Positions 45,678-55,811 are shown, counted from the first letter of the stretch. The stretch: 64,000 bases of DNA from Aquibacillus koreensis (GCF_025154055.1 NZ_JAOALK010000056.1:186001-250000), one strand, 5' to 3'. Notes: generated by a model from the letters alone, not told the origin. Numbers and translations are program-made.

Positions 45678-46196
45678 ATGAAACAAATTATCCAGGCATT
45701 TTCGTTAGGTGTTTTTTGTGCCACAGGATTATTGGCATTAACTTATTATATAGAAGCAGACGCAAACGAACCAGAGCCTTCTAACCAACCGCAACTAGCG
45801 ATGACTACGGAAGAAATGATACTCGAGTTAGAAAAAGAAGGGTACACGATTGAAAAAGATCCGGTCGATCAAACCGAAAGTGATGAATCACCAGATTCAA
45901 CTAGTGATGAGCCAGAAATAAAAGAACCACTAAACGAAGCAGAAGGTGGAGGAGAATCAGAGGAAGAGGAACCTATCTCTGAGCAACAACCATCCACATT
46001 CAATCTCGTTATCGAACCTGGGATGAATGTTGGTAAAATTGCTGATCAATTAAATTCAGCTGGGCTGATTGAAGATCCAGACGACTTTATTTCTTATCTA
46101 GAGGAAAACGACTACAGTACTAAAATTCAAATCGGTGAATTTGAAATTACTTCGACGAATACCGTAGAAGAGATCGCAAAGATTATCACAAATTAG
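45678..46196 (+). CDS. Membrane-anchored protein with MltG/YceG-like N-terminal domain
   Basis: 172 residues: an N-terminal transmembrane helix (FSLGVFCATGLLALTYYI), a long acidic Glu/Asp/Ser/Pro linker (about 60-110) and a C-terminal LysM-like domain (FNLVIEPGMNVGKIADQLNSAGLI...DDFISYL). This resembles the first subdomain of endolytic transglycosylase MltG, without the catalytic part. It may bind the cell wall rather than cut it (inference). It ends at a shared terminator. Confidence 0.72.
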   Translation: MKQIIQAFSLGVFCATGLLALTYYIEADANEPEPSNQPQLAMTTEEMILELEKEGYTIEKDPVDQTESDESPDSTSDEPEIKEPLNEAEGGGESEEEEPISEQQPSTFNLVIEPGMNVGKIADQLNSAGLIEDPDDFISYLEENDYSTKIQIGEFEITSTNTVEEIAKIITN

Positions 46197-46213
46197 TCTT
46201 AGTGGTAGAAGAA

Positions 46214-46248
46214 AAAGAGGGAGTCCATTTTATAACTGGTCCCTCTTT
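46214..46248. terminator. Bidirectional terminator between the MltG-like gene and phoU
   Basis: 9-bp stem AAAGAGGGA/TCCCTCTTT with a 17-nt loop and A/T tracts on both sides, between convergent genes. Confidence 0.82.
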
Positions 46249-46254
46249 ACCTAT

Positions 46255-46914
46255 TTATTCATTCAAATCAAATGATTCGCCTTTCACCAGATACATAATA
46301 CTTTCTCCGATGTTTGTCGCATGATCACCGAATCTTTCAATATATCGTCCACTAAAGGCCATTTGCATAATATGTTGTATTTTTTCAGGGTTAGTTGCCG
46401 TTTCTTCCAATAACTCTTTAAGCATAGAAGAATACATACCATCAATATGATCATCCAATTCACCAAGCTTCCTAGCTAAGGTGATATCCTCATTTTCATA
46501 TGCTTTTATCGACAAATCAATCATATCTATGGCTACATTTTTCATTTCTTTAATAGAACTGTGTATTTCTATCCCATGATTTTCACCTAAATGGATGGTA
46601 GCCTTCGCGATATTTTTTGCATTATCAGCCATACGCTCTAAATCCGAAGACGTTCTAATGGCAACGATTAACCTTCTTAAATCAGAAGCTACTGGCTGTT
46701 GCTTAGCGATGAGTAATATTGCCGCTTCATTAATTTGCATATCCTTTTTATCTAACTCTTTATCATATGCAATCACTTGTTTAGCTAAATCAATATCCGC
46801 AGTATATAAAGCTTGAACAGCATCGTATAAAAGCTTTTCTGCACCATGAGCTAAATCTATAATCATCGCCTTTAATGTATTTAACTCCATTTGAAATTGT
46901 TCTCTAGCAACCAT
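46255..46914 (-). CDS. phoU: PhoU, phosphate signalling/transport regulator
   Basis: Two-repeat helical PhoU protein of 219 residues with the metal-binding type motifs RRLIVAIRTSSDLERMADNAKNIAK and FSGRYIERFGDHATNIGESI. It modulates PstSCAB and the PhoR kinase in other bacteria. B. subtilis lacks phoU in its pst operon, so its presence here is a difference. It is 20 nt after pstB, the end of the operon. Confidence 0.95.
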   Translation of the reverse strand: MVAREQFQMELNTLKAMIIDLAHGAEKLLYDAVQALYTADIDLAKQVIAYDKELDKKDMQINEAAILLIAKQQPVASDLRRLIVAIRTSSDLERMADNAKNIAKATIHLGENHGIEIHSSIKEMKNVAIDMIDLSIKAYENEDITLARKLGELDDHIDGMYSSMLKELLEETATNPEKIQHIMQMAFSGRYIERFGDHATNIGESIMYLVKGESFDLNE

Positions 46915-46933
46915 ATTTTCCCCTCTTTTCCTA

Positions 46934-47764
46934 TTATCCGAAACGGCCAGTTATATAATCCTCTGTTCTTCTATCTTTTGGTGTTGAGAATAAGAAATTT
47001 GTATCCGCATATTCAATTACTTCTCCATTTAAAAAGAATGCTGTCTTATCGGAGATTCTCGCTGCTTGCTGCATGTTATGCGTAACAATGATAATGGAAT
47101 AGTCTTGTTTCAACTTCTCAATTAACTCTTCCACCTTTAATGTTGATTTAGGATCAAGTGCAGAAGTAGGTTCATCCATTAAAATAACATCTGGTTCAAT
47201 TGCCAAACAGCGAGCAATACAAATTCGTTGTTGCTGACCACCTGATAATCCATAAGCATTTTCTTTGAGTCGATCCTTTACTTCATCCCAAATATAGGCA
47301 CCACGAAGGCTCTTTTCCACAATTTCATCCAAGATTTTTTTGTTTTTAATACCATGAATTCTAGGTCCATATGCAATATTGTCATAGATGGATTTAGGAA
47401 ATGGGTTAGGTTTTTGAAATACCATACCAACTTTTGTTCTTAATTCTTCCACCTTAAATGATCGATCTAATATACTTTGCCCTCTATATTTAATTACTCC
47501 GGAGGTACGGACACCTGGAACTAATTCCACCATTCTGTTTAACGTTTTCAGGTAGGTTGATTTTCCACAACCTGAAGGTCCAATAATTGCAGTTACCTGC
47601 TTTTCATAAATAGGTAACGTAATACTTTTTAATGCATGTGTATTGCCATACCATAAATTTAAATCCTCTGTATCATAAACGATATTATGATCTAAGCTAG
47701 TATCAACACTAGAAAGTTGATTTGCATTTCGGTTATCTACGTGAAGTTGCATGTTAATACTCAT
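46934..47764 (-). CDS. pstB: PstB, phosphate ABC transporter ATPase
   Basis: 276-residue ABC ATPase: Walker [20 protein letters not shown] (about 59-77), signature LSGGQQQR, Walker [13 protein letters not shown] and the switch His in [11 protein letters not shown]. The N-terminal 25 residues are variable. Only one pstB copy is present, unlike the pstBA/BB pair of B. subtilis. Confidence 0.96.
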   Translation of the reverse strand: MSINMQLHVDNRNANQLSSVDTSLDHNIVYDTEDLNLWYGNTHALKSITLPIYEKQVTAIIGPSGCGKSTYLKTLNRMVELVPGVRTSGVIKYRGQSILDRSFKVEELRTKVGMVFQKPNPFPKSIYDNIAYGPRIHGIKNKKILDEIVEKSLRGAYIWDEVKDRLKENAYGLSGGQQQRICIARCLAIEPDVILMDEPTSALDPKSTLKVEELIEKLKQDYSIIIVTHNMQQAARISDKTAFFLNGEVIEYADTNFLFSTPKDRRTEDYITGRFG

Positions 47765-47782
47765 TAATGATCACTCCTACTT

Positions 47783-48667
47783 TTAGAATCTTTTTTGAAA
47801 CTTGTTCCGAATTATAATCGCGATTGAATTCATTAAGAATAAAATAATCAACAGAATAACGATTGTAGCAGCTGCAAGATTGGCATACTCTTCGACCAAA
47901 ACTGAGTCAATCGTCCAATAATAAATTTGCATAGGCATTACGGTAAACTTATCAAAAACGCCTTCCGGAATTGGCATTATTAAAGCCGGAATGCCGATTA
48001 CCACTAGTGGAGCCGTCTCACCGATTGCTCTTGAAAGAGATAAAATCACCCCTGTTAAGATACCTGGAATTGCTGCTGGTATAACGATACGCTTAACTGT
48101 TTGCCATTTTGTTGCTCCCATACCGTAAGAGGCCTCTCTTAATTGCTGCGGCACTGCTCTTATTGCTTCTTGACTTGCTACTACAACGATTGGAAGTATG
48201 AGAAGGGCCATGGTTAAACCACCAGCTAAAATTATGTTGCCTAACCCCATTGCCCTTACGAATACAGTTAAACCAAGAATCCCGAACACTACGGAAGGAA
48301 CACCAGCTAGGTTTGCAATATTCGTTTGAATTATATCTCTAATTCGCCCTTTTTTTGCATACTCTTCTAGGTAAATAGCTGTTCCAACACCCAAGAATAC
48401 AGTAACAGGTGCTACAACGAACATCAGCCAAACGGTTCCCATAATTGCGCCTAAGATACCTGCTCGTTCGGCGTCTGTCGATAATTTATTCGACAAAAAT
48501 TGCCAATCAATCCATCCTAGACTGTCGGAAAAGACTCTAAATATGAGGATTATTAAGACAAGTAATCCAAATAAAGAGGCTATAAAGTAACCTGATTTCG
48601 CTAAATTATTTTTAAATAAACGAGGTGTCATATTTTTTTGTACTTGTTCGATATCCATATATTTCAT
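47783..48667 (-). CDS. pstA: PstA, phosphate ABC transporter permease
   Basis: 294 residues, six transmembrane helices, and the EAA loop REASYGMGATKWQTVKRIVIPAAIPGI that docks on PstB. GGAGG lies before the ATG. One base separates it from the pstC stop. It forms the inner-membrane channel with PstC. Confidence 0.95.
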   Translation of the reverse strand: MKYMDIEQVQKNMTPRLFKNNLAKSGYFIASLFGLLVLIILIFRVFSDSLGWIDWQFLSNKLSTDAERAGILGAIMGTVWLMFVVAPVTVFLGVGTAIYLEEYAKKGRIRDIIQTNIANLAGVPSVVFGILGLTVFVRAMGLGNIILAGGLTMALLILPIVVVASQEAIRAVPQQLREASYGMGATKWQTVKRIVIPAAIPGILTGVILSLSRAIGETAPLVVIGIPALIMPIPEGVFDKFTVMPMQIYYWTIDSVLVEEYANLAAATIVILLIILFLMNSIAIIIRNKFQKRF

Positions 48668-48668
48668 C

Positions 48669-49625
48669 TTAATATTCCTCCCTAAATTTACGGGAAATAT
48701 ATTGTGCTATTAGGTTCATTACTAGAGTAAATACAAACAACGTCATGGCAACTGCATATAAACTATAATAAAGTGTTGTACCTGCAGCAGCTTCTCCACC
48801 CGTTACTTCAACAATGTATGCCGTCATCGTCTGCATAGATTGTGTAATATCAAATGTGAATGCCTTGGTACTTCCACTTGCAATCGTCACAATCATTGTT
48901 TCTCCTATTGCACGCGATATCGCAAGTACAAAAGAAGCGATTATACCAGAAATAGCTGCTGGAACAATAACTTTCCACGTTACTTCCAGTTTGGTTGCAC
49001 CTAATGCTAGTGCCCCTTCTCTCATTGAATTAGGCACAGAACTCATGGCATCCTCCGAGAGCGATGCAACCATTGGAATAATCATAATTCCCATCACTAT
49101 CCCTGGACTGAGGATATTAGTTGGATCCAAAGCAGGAATAAAGGATCTTAGTAGTGGTGTAACAAAAGTAAATGCAAAAAAGCCATAAACAATCGTTGGA
49201 ATTCCTGCTAGTATTTCAAGAATTGGCTTTAATACTTTTCTTATATGATCAGATGCGTATTCACTCAAGAAAACCGCAGTCATTAAACCGATAGGAATAG
49301 CAACGGCGATAGCAATAAGGGTAGAAAGAATTGTACCTGTTAACAAAGGTAGGATTCCAAACTGCGCGTCATCACCTAAAGGTTTCAATGTTGTTCCTGT
49401 ATAAAAATCCCAAAATGGAACTGCTTGAAAAAAAGAAATTGTTTCACTTAACAACGTGAAAACAATACCAATTGTTGTTAAGATTGAGATCGTTGCTATC
49501 CCTAACAGAAAATATGGGATCGTTTTTTCCGTGATGGTAGCTATACTAAAAGAGTTTTTATTTTTTTCTATCATTGCACGAATATTTAAATTTTCTTCTC
49601 TATTTTTTTTATTAGAACGTCCCAA
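48669..49625 (-). CDS. pstC: PstC, phosphate ABC transporter permease
   Basis: 318 residues with six main transmembrane helices and EAA loop MREGALALGATKLEVTWKVIVPAAISGI. TTG start at 49625 with AAGGGG 9 nt upstream. A hairpin in the 132-bp gap after pstS could lower expression relative to pstS. Confidence 0.95.
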   Translation of the reverse strand: MGRSNKKNREENLNIRAMIEKNKNSFSIATITEKTIPYFLLGIATISILTTIGIVFTLLSETISFFQAVPFWDFYTGTTLKPLGDDAQFGILPLLTGTILSTLIAIAVAIPIGLMTAVFLSEYASDHIRKVLKPILEILAGIPTIVYGFFAFTFVTPLLRSFIPALDPTNILSPGIVMGIMIIPMVASLSEDAMSSVPNSMREGALALGATKLEVTWKVIVPAAISGIIASFVLAISRAIGETMIVTIASGSTKAFTFDITQSMQTMTAYIVEVTGGEAAAGTTLYYSLYAVAMTLFVFTLVMNLIAQYISRKFREEY

Positions 49626-49701
49626 ATGATAAAACCCCTTTCATCCTTTTTTGAAGGACAAATAAAAAATGCATATTTAAATTGAGTATCCATCACATTA
49701 G

Positions 49702-49731
49702 AAGGAGGTGAGAAGTCTACTTCTCACCTTC
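49702..49731 (-). terminator. Hairpin between pstS and pstC (probable attenuator/RNA-stabiliser)
   Basis: Near-perfect stem GAAGG.AGGTGAGAAG/CTTCTCACC.TTC with a 4-nt loop, no T-run on the minus strand. Partial terminators or 3'-end hairpins here are common in pst operons and would leave pstS mRNA in excess. Confidence 0.6.
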
Positions 49732-49757
49732 CCGCTAAGATTATTCGTTTCCTGAAA

Positions 49758-50798
49758 TTACTTCAATCCGTTTAAAAAATCAAGAGATTCTTGAATTTTG
49801 TCATCCGCTAGTGGAGCAAAGCCAGTTTCGGCTGCTACATCTTGCGCATTTTCCATTGTATAGATTGCATAGTCAAGCACTTGCGCTTTTTCTTTAGCCA
49901 TTCCTACATTCAAGTAAGTAAATACCGGACGTGTGAAAGGCATGTAACCAAAGTCTTCCGTTAAACCAATTGTATCAAGAGACGGAGCAACTGGACCGTC
50001 GCCAAAGTCAATGTTTATAGCTTTTACTTTATCTTGATTGTTGTCATAGTATCCAAAGCCAAAGAACGCAACAGCATTTTTATCTTGGGATACTAATTGA
50101 ACTAGAGTTGAATAGTCTTGTTGTAAGTTAATTCCATCCACTAAATCTTGTTCTTCAAGGATTTCTTCATAGAAGAACTCATACGTACCGTGGTTTTCGT
50201 TAGGACCCATAGCAACGATAGGTTGATCTGGGAAGCTTGGATCAACGTCGCTCCAGTTTTTGTATCCAGAGCTAGCTAGGAATAATTCCTTCACTTGATC
50301 GACAGTAAGTTCTTCAGCCCAGTCGTTTTCAGGGTTAATAACGATTGTAATACCGTCAAGAGCAACTTGGAATTCTTTGTGCTCAATACCTAGTTCCTCG
50401 GCTTTTGCAGCTTCTTCATCTTTAATTGTACGTGATGCATCATTAAAATCTGTTCCGCTTTCTGCAACCAAGAATTTCTCAAATCCTGCAGAAGTACCAG
50501 CACGACCTACTTCAACTGAAACCTCAGGTTGTTCATTTGTCATGTAGTTATCAGCCATTTTTGCCATGAAAGGATAAACCGTACCAGAACCATCTATAAC
50601 TACGCTACCTTCAAGAGCACTAGCTTCTTCTTCAGATCCTTCTTCCGCATTTTCTGAATCTGTGTTTTCCGGCTCTTCAGCATTTGTGTTCTCATTACCA
50701 GTGTTTCCCTCTGTTTCCTCATCTGTACCACATGCCGCAAGTAAACCTATTAGTAACATAAGAAGTGCAGCTAAAGTAAACAACTTGATTTTCTTCAT
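49758..50798 (-). CDS. pstS: PstS, phosphate-binding lipoprotein
   Basis: Extracellular phosphate receptor of 346 residues. Signal peptide with lipobox LLAAC (Cys about 23), an acidic Asn/Glu-rich linker (about 25-60) and the binding domain with DGSGTVYPFMAKMA, GRAGTSAGFEKF and AGS/T-type phosphate contacts. First gene of pstSCAB-phoU, directly downstream of a Pho box, so likely induced by phosphate starvation. Confidence 0.95.
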   Translation of the reverse strand: MKKIKLFTLAALLMLLIGLLAACGTDEETEGNTGNENTNAEEPENTDSENAEEGSEEEASALEGSVVIDGSGTVYPFMAKMADNYMTNEQPEVSVEVGRAGTSAGFEKFLVAESGTDFNDASRTIKDEEAAKAEELGIEHKEFQVALDGITIVINPENDWAEELTVDQVKELFLASSGYKNWSDVDPSFPDQPIVAMGPNENHGTYEFFYEEILEEQDLVDGINLQQDYSTLVQLVSQDKNAVAFFGFGYYDNNQDKVKAINIDFGDGPVAPSLDTIGLTEDFGYMPFTRPVFTYLNVGMAKEKAQVLDYAIYTMENAQDVAAETGFAPLADDKIQESLDFLNGLK

Positions 50799-50878
50799 TT
50801 GAAATTTCCCCCTACTGATTTGTTTTTAATAATTTGGGCTTGGCTTAACTCTGCCACAAATACATCTTAACGCTTCAG

Positions 50879-50917
50879 TATGAACTTACCGTTAAGCTAC
50901 TGTAAAGAAAATGTAAA
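50879..50917 (-). promoter_or_regulatory. Pho box (PhoP-binding direct repeats) upstream of pstS
   Basis: On the minus strand four hexamers spaced exactly 11 bp: TTTACA, TTTACA, TTAACG, TTCATA (at 50912, 50901, 50890 and 50879 by plus-strand left ends). This matches the TT(A/T/C)ACA repeats bound by PhoP dimers in Bacillus. Confidence 0.85.
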
Positions 50918-50989
50918 TTTGAATATTTTTTTGTCGGATCGTCATACTATGAAGTTGAGCCTTTATTCTTAGTTGATCTCGAACAAACA

Positions 50990-51026
50990 AAAAAAGCCAT
51001 GATAACAATAAGAATGTTATCATGGC
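50990..51026 (-). terminator. Terminator of pbpA
   Basis: 12-bp perfect stem GCCATGATAACA/TGTTATCATGGC, 7-nt loop, followed by TTTTTTT on the minus strand. Confidence 0.93.
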
Positions 51027-51038
51027 CAGTGCCAATAT

Positions 51039-53180
51039 TTATTCTGCTTCTGTCTCTGTTATTTCTTCTTCGTTTTCGTCATTATCTTCTGAAGACAAAT
51101 CGAGATTTATACCATCTTTTGCCCGCGCTTCTTTCAATTCGTAATAAGCATCCATAATTCGCTTACCAATAGTATGGTGTGGATTAAGACCAGTATTTTG
51201 ACCGTTCCTTGGAACTACAATAGCAAATGCAACTTCTGGATTGTCATAAGGTGAATAACCAACTAGCGTTAAGTTCTCGGTCTCACCAACCAATGCTCTG
51301 TTTTCATATATATCATTTTCTGCAGTGCCTGTTTTTCCTGCCATTTTATATTCACTAGCGCGATCACCCCATGCGTTAGCTGCAGTTCCTTTGCTAAAAA
51401 CATCTACAAATCCCTCTTGCACACGAGAGATGTACCGATCATCCATTTGGATTTTATTAAGAACTTCTGTATTAAAAGAACTGATTACCGGACCTAACTT
51501 CTCTTTTTCCGGTTCAGGCTTACGCACCTCTTTTACTAGTCGTGGACGCACTCTATACCCATCATTTGCTATTGTAGATACATATTGCGCTAACTGTAGT
51601 GTTGTGTACGTATCATACTGACCAATCGAAAAATCAAGCAAATTCCCCGCCATTGGACTAGTCCCAACAACACCGGTACTTTCAAATGGCAAGTCAATTC
51701 CTGTTTCAACCCCTAGTCCAAATTGATGGAAGTAATTTCGCATCGTTTGAAATGTATCCCAATTAAAATTATAGAGCGGTTCACCATATTGATATGTTGC
51801 TCCTGCCATTCGCATGGCAATGTGGAACATGTAAACATTTGAGGACTGTTCTAGGGCACGAATATCATTGGTTGGACCAAGGTTACGCCATGAACTTTTA
51901 ACAGATTCTGCAATTTTAATTGGTCGGTCATAAATTGATTCACCAATATTTATAACTCCTGACTCAAATCCCGCTAATATCGTAGAACCTTTAATAGCTG
52001 AACCAGGCTGATGGGCGTCATATACAACTCGAAAAGACTCATCTCTGTACTCATCGTTTTCTCGATCATAATGTGCACCGGATATTGCCAATATTTCTCC
52101 CGTTTTAGGTTCCATCATGACAACCATTGCATCCTCTAAGAATTTGTTCTTCTCTGGACTTTCTGTGACTGCAGCTTCTAATTCCTCTCTGACAATTTGG
52201 TCAACTTTTTGTTGCAGTTCTATATCAACTGAAAGTATTAAATCATTCCCACTTTGTCCATCGACTACAGATTGCATTCCAACAACTGCACCAGTTTTGT
52301 CAGTTGTATATTGTACTTCTTCCTTAAGCCCACGCAATTCACTTTCATATTGTTGCTCTAGACCGCTTAGGCCTACACGATCATTACGACTATACCCACG
52401 TGTTAAATAGAAATCACTATTATCTCGCGGGATCCCTTCATTCGAAGAAGAAATTCTCCCAAGAAAATTTTTGAATGTATCATCGTAGACTGTTCTTCTA
52501 TTCCAATCATTCGATGCATCTATACCAGGTAGTTCATACAAATGTTCTGCTACCATAGCAAATTCTTCTGCACTTACATCTTCATTTTTCACAACGTGTG
52601 GTGACAACTCAAAAGCTTGATCTAATTCTTTCTTAATCGCAACAACATTTAACAAATCCATGTCATTCCAATCAAATTCATTATAATCCGCGCTCGTAGT
52701 CTTATCTAGCATCGCCTGATATTGCTCTCCTGCAGTAAGTTCCTCTTTCTCTTCGGAAGTAAGTCGGGATTGCGCATCTTCCTCATTAAAAAGAAACCAA
52801 TATTCTTTCTTATCTCTTTCTCTAACTCTCTTTAAAAGCTCTTCTTCATCACTTTCAATAGTAATAAAATTAGCGAGTTTCTCTGCAATCTCAAGGCGTT
52901 TTTCTGCAGTGTCTCCCCCTTTTGGAGGAGTGTAGGTAATCGAGCGTACTGGCTCGTTATCTAAAACAATTCGACCAAACCGGTCATACATGAGTCCTCT
53001 CGGCACTGGCAATTTCGTATTTGTATCTATTGTTTTCTTTATTTCCTTTTGAGCTTCCTCACCATTTAAGATTTGCACGACACCTAACTGTAATATTAAT
53101 AAAGAGAACAAAGCAAAAACAAAAATAAACAATATATTTAAACGAAAAGGAAGATAAGATTTCTTTTTTTTCTTTCCCAT
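51039..53180 (-). CDS. pbpA: PbpA-type class B penicillin-binding protein (PBP2 family)
   Basis: Transpeptidase of 713 residues for lateral wall synthesis. One N-terminal anchor (LNILFIFVFALFSLLILQLGVV), a dimerisation domain starting PRGLMYDRFGRIV, and transpeptidase motifs SAIK (SxxK), SSN (SxN) and KTGTAEN. An acidic tail (SSEDNDENEEEITETEAE) ends it. Position matches pbpA (yqgF) of B. subtilis. Confidence 0.94.
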   Translation of the reverse strand: MGKKKKKSYLPFRLNILFIFVFALFSLLILQLGVVQILNGEEAQKEIKKTIDTNTKLPVPRGLMYDRFGRIVLDNEPVRSITYTPPKGGDTAEKRLEIAEKLANFITIESDEEELLKRVRERDKKEYWFLFNEEDAQSRLTSEEKEELTAGEQYQAMLDKTTSADYNEFDWNDMDLLNVVAIKKELDQAFELSPHVVKNEDVSAEEFAMVAEHLYELPGIDASNDWNRRTVYDDTFKNFLGRISSSNEGIPRDNSDFYLTRGYSRNDRVGLSGLEQQYESELRGLKEEVQYTTDKTGAVVGMQSVVDGQSGNDLILSVDIELQQKVDQIVREELEAAVTESPEKNKFLEDAMVVMMEPKTGEILAISGAHYDRENDEYRDESFRVVYDAHQPGSAIKGSTILAGFESGVINIGESIYDRPIKIAESVKSSWRNLGPTNDIRALEQSSNVYMFHIAMRMAGATYQYGEPLYNFNWDTFQTMRNYFHQFGLGVETGIDLPFESTGVVGTSPMAGNLLDFSIGQYDTYTTLQLAQYVSTIANDGYRVRPRLVKEVRKPEPEKEKLGPVISSFNTEVLNKIQMDDRYISRVQEGFVDVFSKGTAANAWGDRASEYKMAGKTGTAENDIYENRALVGETENLTLVGYSPYDNPEVAFAIVVPRNGQNTGLNPHHTIGKRIMDAYYELKEARAKDGINLDLSSEDNDENEEEITETEAE

Positions 53181-53225
53181 TAATGATCCCTCTACTCCTA
53201 GATGATTTATGATACGTAAACATAG

Positions 53226-53257
53226 AAAGTTGAACAGGAAAAGGCCTGTTCAACTTT
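53226..53257 (-). terminator. Hairpin terminator between the MFS gene and pbpA
   Basis: 13-bp perfect stem AAAGTTGAACAGG/CCTGTTCAACTTT with a 6-nt loop. Short T-tracts make termination plausible in either direction. Confidence 0.7.
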
Positions 53258-53309
53258 TAACCAACGATATCATTATTATACCATTTATTATCTATAGCAA
53301 CTAGAACGT

Positions 53310-54581
53310 TTATCTATTTTCATTATTTGCAATTCCTTCTTTTACTGGCACATCTTCTTCGTTTGCTGTACCATGCAATTTTATATCCTTAATAAAGAAG
53401 TATATAACAAAATGACCTGCCCCTACAATCATTAGTAAATAAGGAATAATGGTTTCAGGTTCGAAAATGCTAACTGCAAGTAAAAATAGGATAATAGAAG
53501 ATACCCTTCCTAAGTTTACAAATAATTCACGTACAACAATATATTCAATTCGCATTTCTCCTGCTTTCCATGCTTTTCCTATAACATCAAATGTCATGGA
53601 AATATACGGAACCGTAAATATTGGGTAGGAGATCCCAATGATAGCTCCATAAATCAATAGTGTTGTATAACTCGTATGGATCAATATCAGATATACTGCT
53701 AAATAAAGGGAAAGTCCTCCTGCGAAAATCGCCCATTTTCGCATTCTTGGCTTAATAAATTTAGTAGCCATAAAATAAAACACTAAAGAAAAACCTGAAA
53801 ATACAAGGTTAAATGTCCCTAGAGCAAATTCGCTTTGTGTAGTAATGAAAATCCATATCGAAATAACAAAAAGAAATGTTCCTTCTCTAAGTCCTTGAAA
53901 CACATGTGCATTTAAAATTCGCTTCCAATCTTCATTATTCTTCCGCTCATAGATAATACGCCGAAAAGAGAAGTTCCCTTTTGCCGAACGCCGCTTTAAG
54001 AACATTGTACATATGACAGCAAGCGCAAATAGAACAAATGAAATGGAAAAGATAATGGTGTAACCCTGAAAACTATCCATCCTTGAAATAACGTAACCAG
54101 CAAGAACCGGACCAATCATACCACCGAAAGACTGCATTAATCCTAAAAAGCCATTAAAGAAGTCTCTAGTCTCGGGTTCCGTTACTTCAAAGGTTAATAC
54201 GTTAAAAGCTAACCAATAAAAGCCATAACCAATCCCTAACAAAGCCCCTAACAACATATTATATTTAGCCGCACTCTCTCCTACAATTAAAACTGTCATG
54301 TAAAAAAGAGATAAAAAAATAACCCCCAACCTTAGAACGATTACTCTGTCCACTTTTTTCGCCCATCTTCCAGCTAAAATAAAGGTGAGAGGTTGCATAA
54401 TATAAACTGCAATATTATATAAAGCAATATTAATGTAATCTCCAGATTGCTTCCATAAATAAATATTTACAAATGTATTGGAAAGAAATGTTGATAGAGC
54501 ATATAATCCACCAATTGTTAGAAGTAACTTTAAGTCGCGATCAATTGTAATATCTCCTAGCAAATTTAACTTTATTTTCAT
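53310..54581 (-). CDS. yqgE: MFS transporter (YqgE family)
   Basis: 423 residues, about eleven or twelve transmembrane helices, with an MFS-like KKVDRVIVLRLGVI cytosolic loop after helix 2 and a long central loop (FLKRRSAKGNFSFRRIIYERKN). Substrate unknown. It is located between pbpA and sodA as yqgE is in B. subtilis. Confidence 0.85.
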   Translation of the reverse strand: MKIKLNLLGDITIDRDLKLLLTIGGLYALSTFLSNTFVNIYLWKQSGDYINIALYNIAVYIMQPLTFILAGRWAKKVDRVIVLRLGVIFLSLFYMTVLIVGESAAKYNMLLGALLGIGYGFYWLAFNVLTFEVTEPETRDFFNGFLGLMQSFGGMIGPVLAGYVISRMDSFQGYTIIFSISFVLFALAVICTMFLKRRSAKGNFSFRRIIYERKNNEDWKRILNAHVFQGLREGTFLFVISIWIFITTQSEFALGTFNLVFSGFSLVFYFMATKFIKPRMRKWAIFAGGLSLYLAVYLILIHTSYTTLLIYGAIIGISYPIFTVPYISMTFDVIGKAWKAGEMRIEYIVVRELFVNLGRVSSIILFLLAVSIFEPETIIPYLLMIVGAGHFVIYFFIKDIKLHGTANEEDVPVKEGIANNENR

Positions 54582-54700
54582 ATAGCTCCCGTCTCCTTTG
54601 TCTATCTGTCTTTATTATTTCAAATAAACAACGAGATATGCAGAAGAAGCTACACTGTATTAATATGTAAGTTTTGTATAAACTCATAATAATTCAAAAC

Positions 54701-54728
54701 AAAAAAAAGCCCTTTTAAGGGCTTTTTT
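54701..54728 (-). terminator. Terminator of sodA
   Basis: Stem AAAAAAGCCCTT/AAGGGCTTTTTT with a tight 2-nt loop (or 4-nt with open T-A) and T-run on the minus strand. Confidence 0.9.
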
Positions 54729-54731
54729 GCA

Positions 54732-55343
54732 TTATTTTGCTGCTTCATATAATTTAGAAACTTCATCCCAATTAACTACATTCCAAAATGCTGCAATGTA
54801 ATCAGGACGCTTGTTTTGGTACTTAAGATAATAAGCGTGTTCCCAAACATCAAGCCCTAAAATAGGCGTTTTACCTTCCATTACAGGAGTATCTTGATTT
54901 GGTGTGCTTGTAACTTCAAGCTCGCCATTGTTAACAATTAACCATGCCCAACCAGATCCAAATCGTCCTGCACCAGCTGCTGCGAACTCTTCTTTAAATT
55001 TGTCAAGGCTACCAAATTTTGCAGAAATTTTATCAGCAAGTTCACCAGTAGGTTCACCGCCACCATTTGGTGAAAGTAACGTCCAGAACAGACTGTGATT
55101 TGCATGTCCACCACCGTTGTTTCTAACTGCTGTACGAATTGATTCTGGTAGACTATTTAAATCAGAAAGAAGTTCATCAAGTGATTTGTTAGCTAGCTCC
55201 TCATGTCCTTCTAACGCACCATTTAATTTTGTTACATACGTATTGTGGTGTTTTGTATGGTGGATGTTCATTGTTTCCTTGTCAATATGCGGTTCTAATG
55301 CATCATAAGCGTAAGGTAATTCTGGTAATTCAAATTTTGCCAT
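54732..55343 (-). CDS. sodA: SodA, manganese superoxide dismutase
   Basis: 203-residue cytosolic Mn/Fe-type dismutase. Metal ligands: His in [12 protein letters not shown], His in [10 protein letters not shown], Asp and His in [10 protein letters not shown]. The [11 protein letters not shown] pattern favours manganese. GGAGG precedes the ATG. Confidence 0.96.
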   Translation of the reverse strand: MAKFELPELPYAYDALEPHIDKETMNIHHTKHHNTYVTKLNGALEGHEELANKSLDELLSDLNSLPESIRTAVRNNGGGHANHSLFWTLLSPNGGGEPTGELADKISAKFGSLDKFKEEFAAAGAGRFGSGWAWLIVNNGELEVTSTPNQDTPVMEGKTPILGLDVWEHAYYLKYQNKRPDYIAAFWNVVNWDEVSKLYEAAK

Positions 55344-55517
55344 AATAAATTCCTCCTTTAATTTATGTAAGAAACAAAACTTTTTACACTGTAAAGTTTC
55401 TCCTCTTTAGGAAAGATTATCAAAGATAATATAATCCATGCAACTGTTTTGCTCTCTTTAGCTAAAAAAATTATCTTTCCCATTTCATATTTCCCTAATA
55501 TTTATTTTCTAAACAAC

Positions 55518-55542
55518 AAAAAAACAAGCATATTTGCTTGTT
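55518..55542 (-). terminator. Terminator of the tRNA cluster
   Basis: 8-bp stem AACAAGCA/TGCTTGTT with a 4-nt loop followed by seven T on the minus strand, 7 nt after tRNA-Phe. Confidence 0.88.
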
Positions 55543-55548
55543 ATAAAA

Positions 55549-55624
<76 letters not shown>

Positions 55625-55711
55625 ATAAAATTATTTATTTAGATTCTCTCAAAATTGTTTCGATGTTGTATCAGAAACGTATAATCGTAAAGTTCTATCC
55701 GGAATTATGTA

Positions 55712-55804
55712 TGGCGGAGGAAGAGGGATTCGAACCCCCGCGGGCCGTGAAGCCCCTGTCGGTTTTCAAGACCGATCCCTTCAGCCGGACTTGGGTATTC
55801 CTCC
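55712..55804 (-). tRNA. tRNA-Ser (TGA)
   Basis: 93-nt class II tRNA; acceptor GGAGGAA/TTCCTCC, long variable arm, anticodon loop CTTGAAA, encoded GCCA end. Confidence 0.96.
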
Positions 55805-55811
55805 GCGTTTA

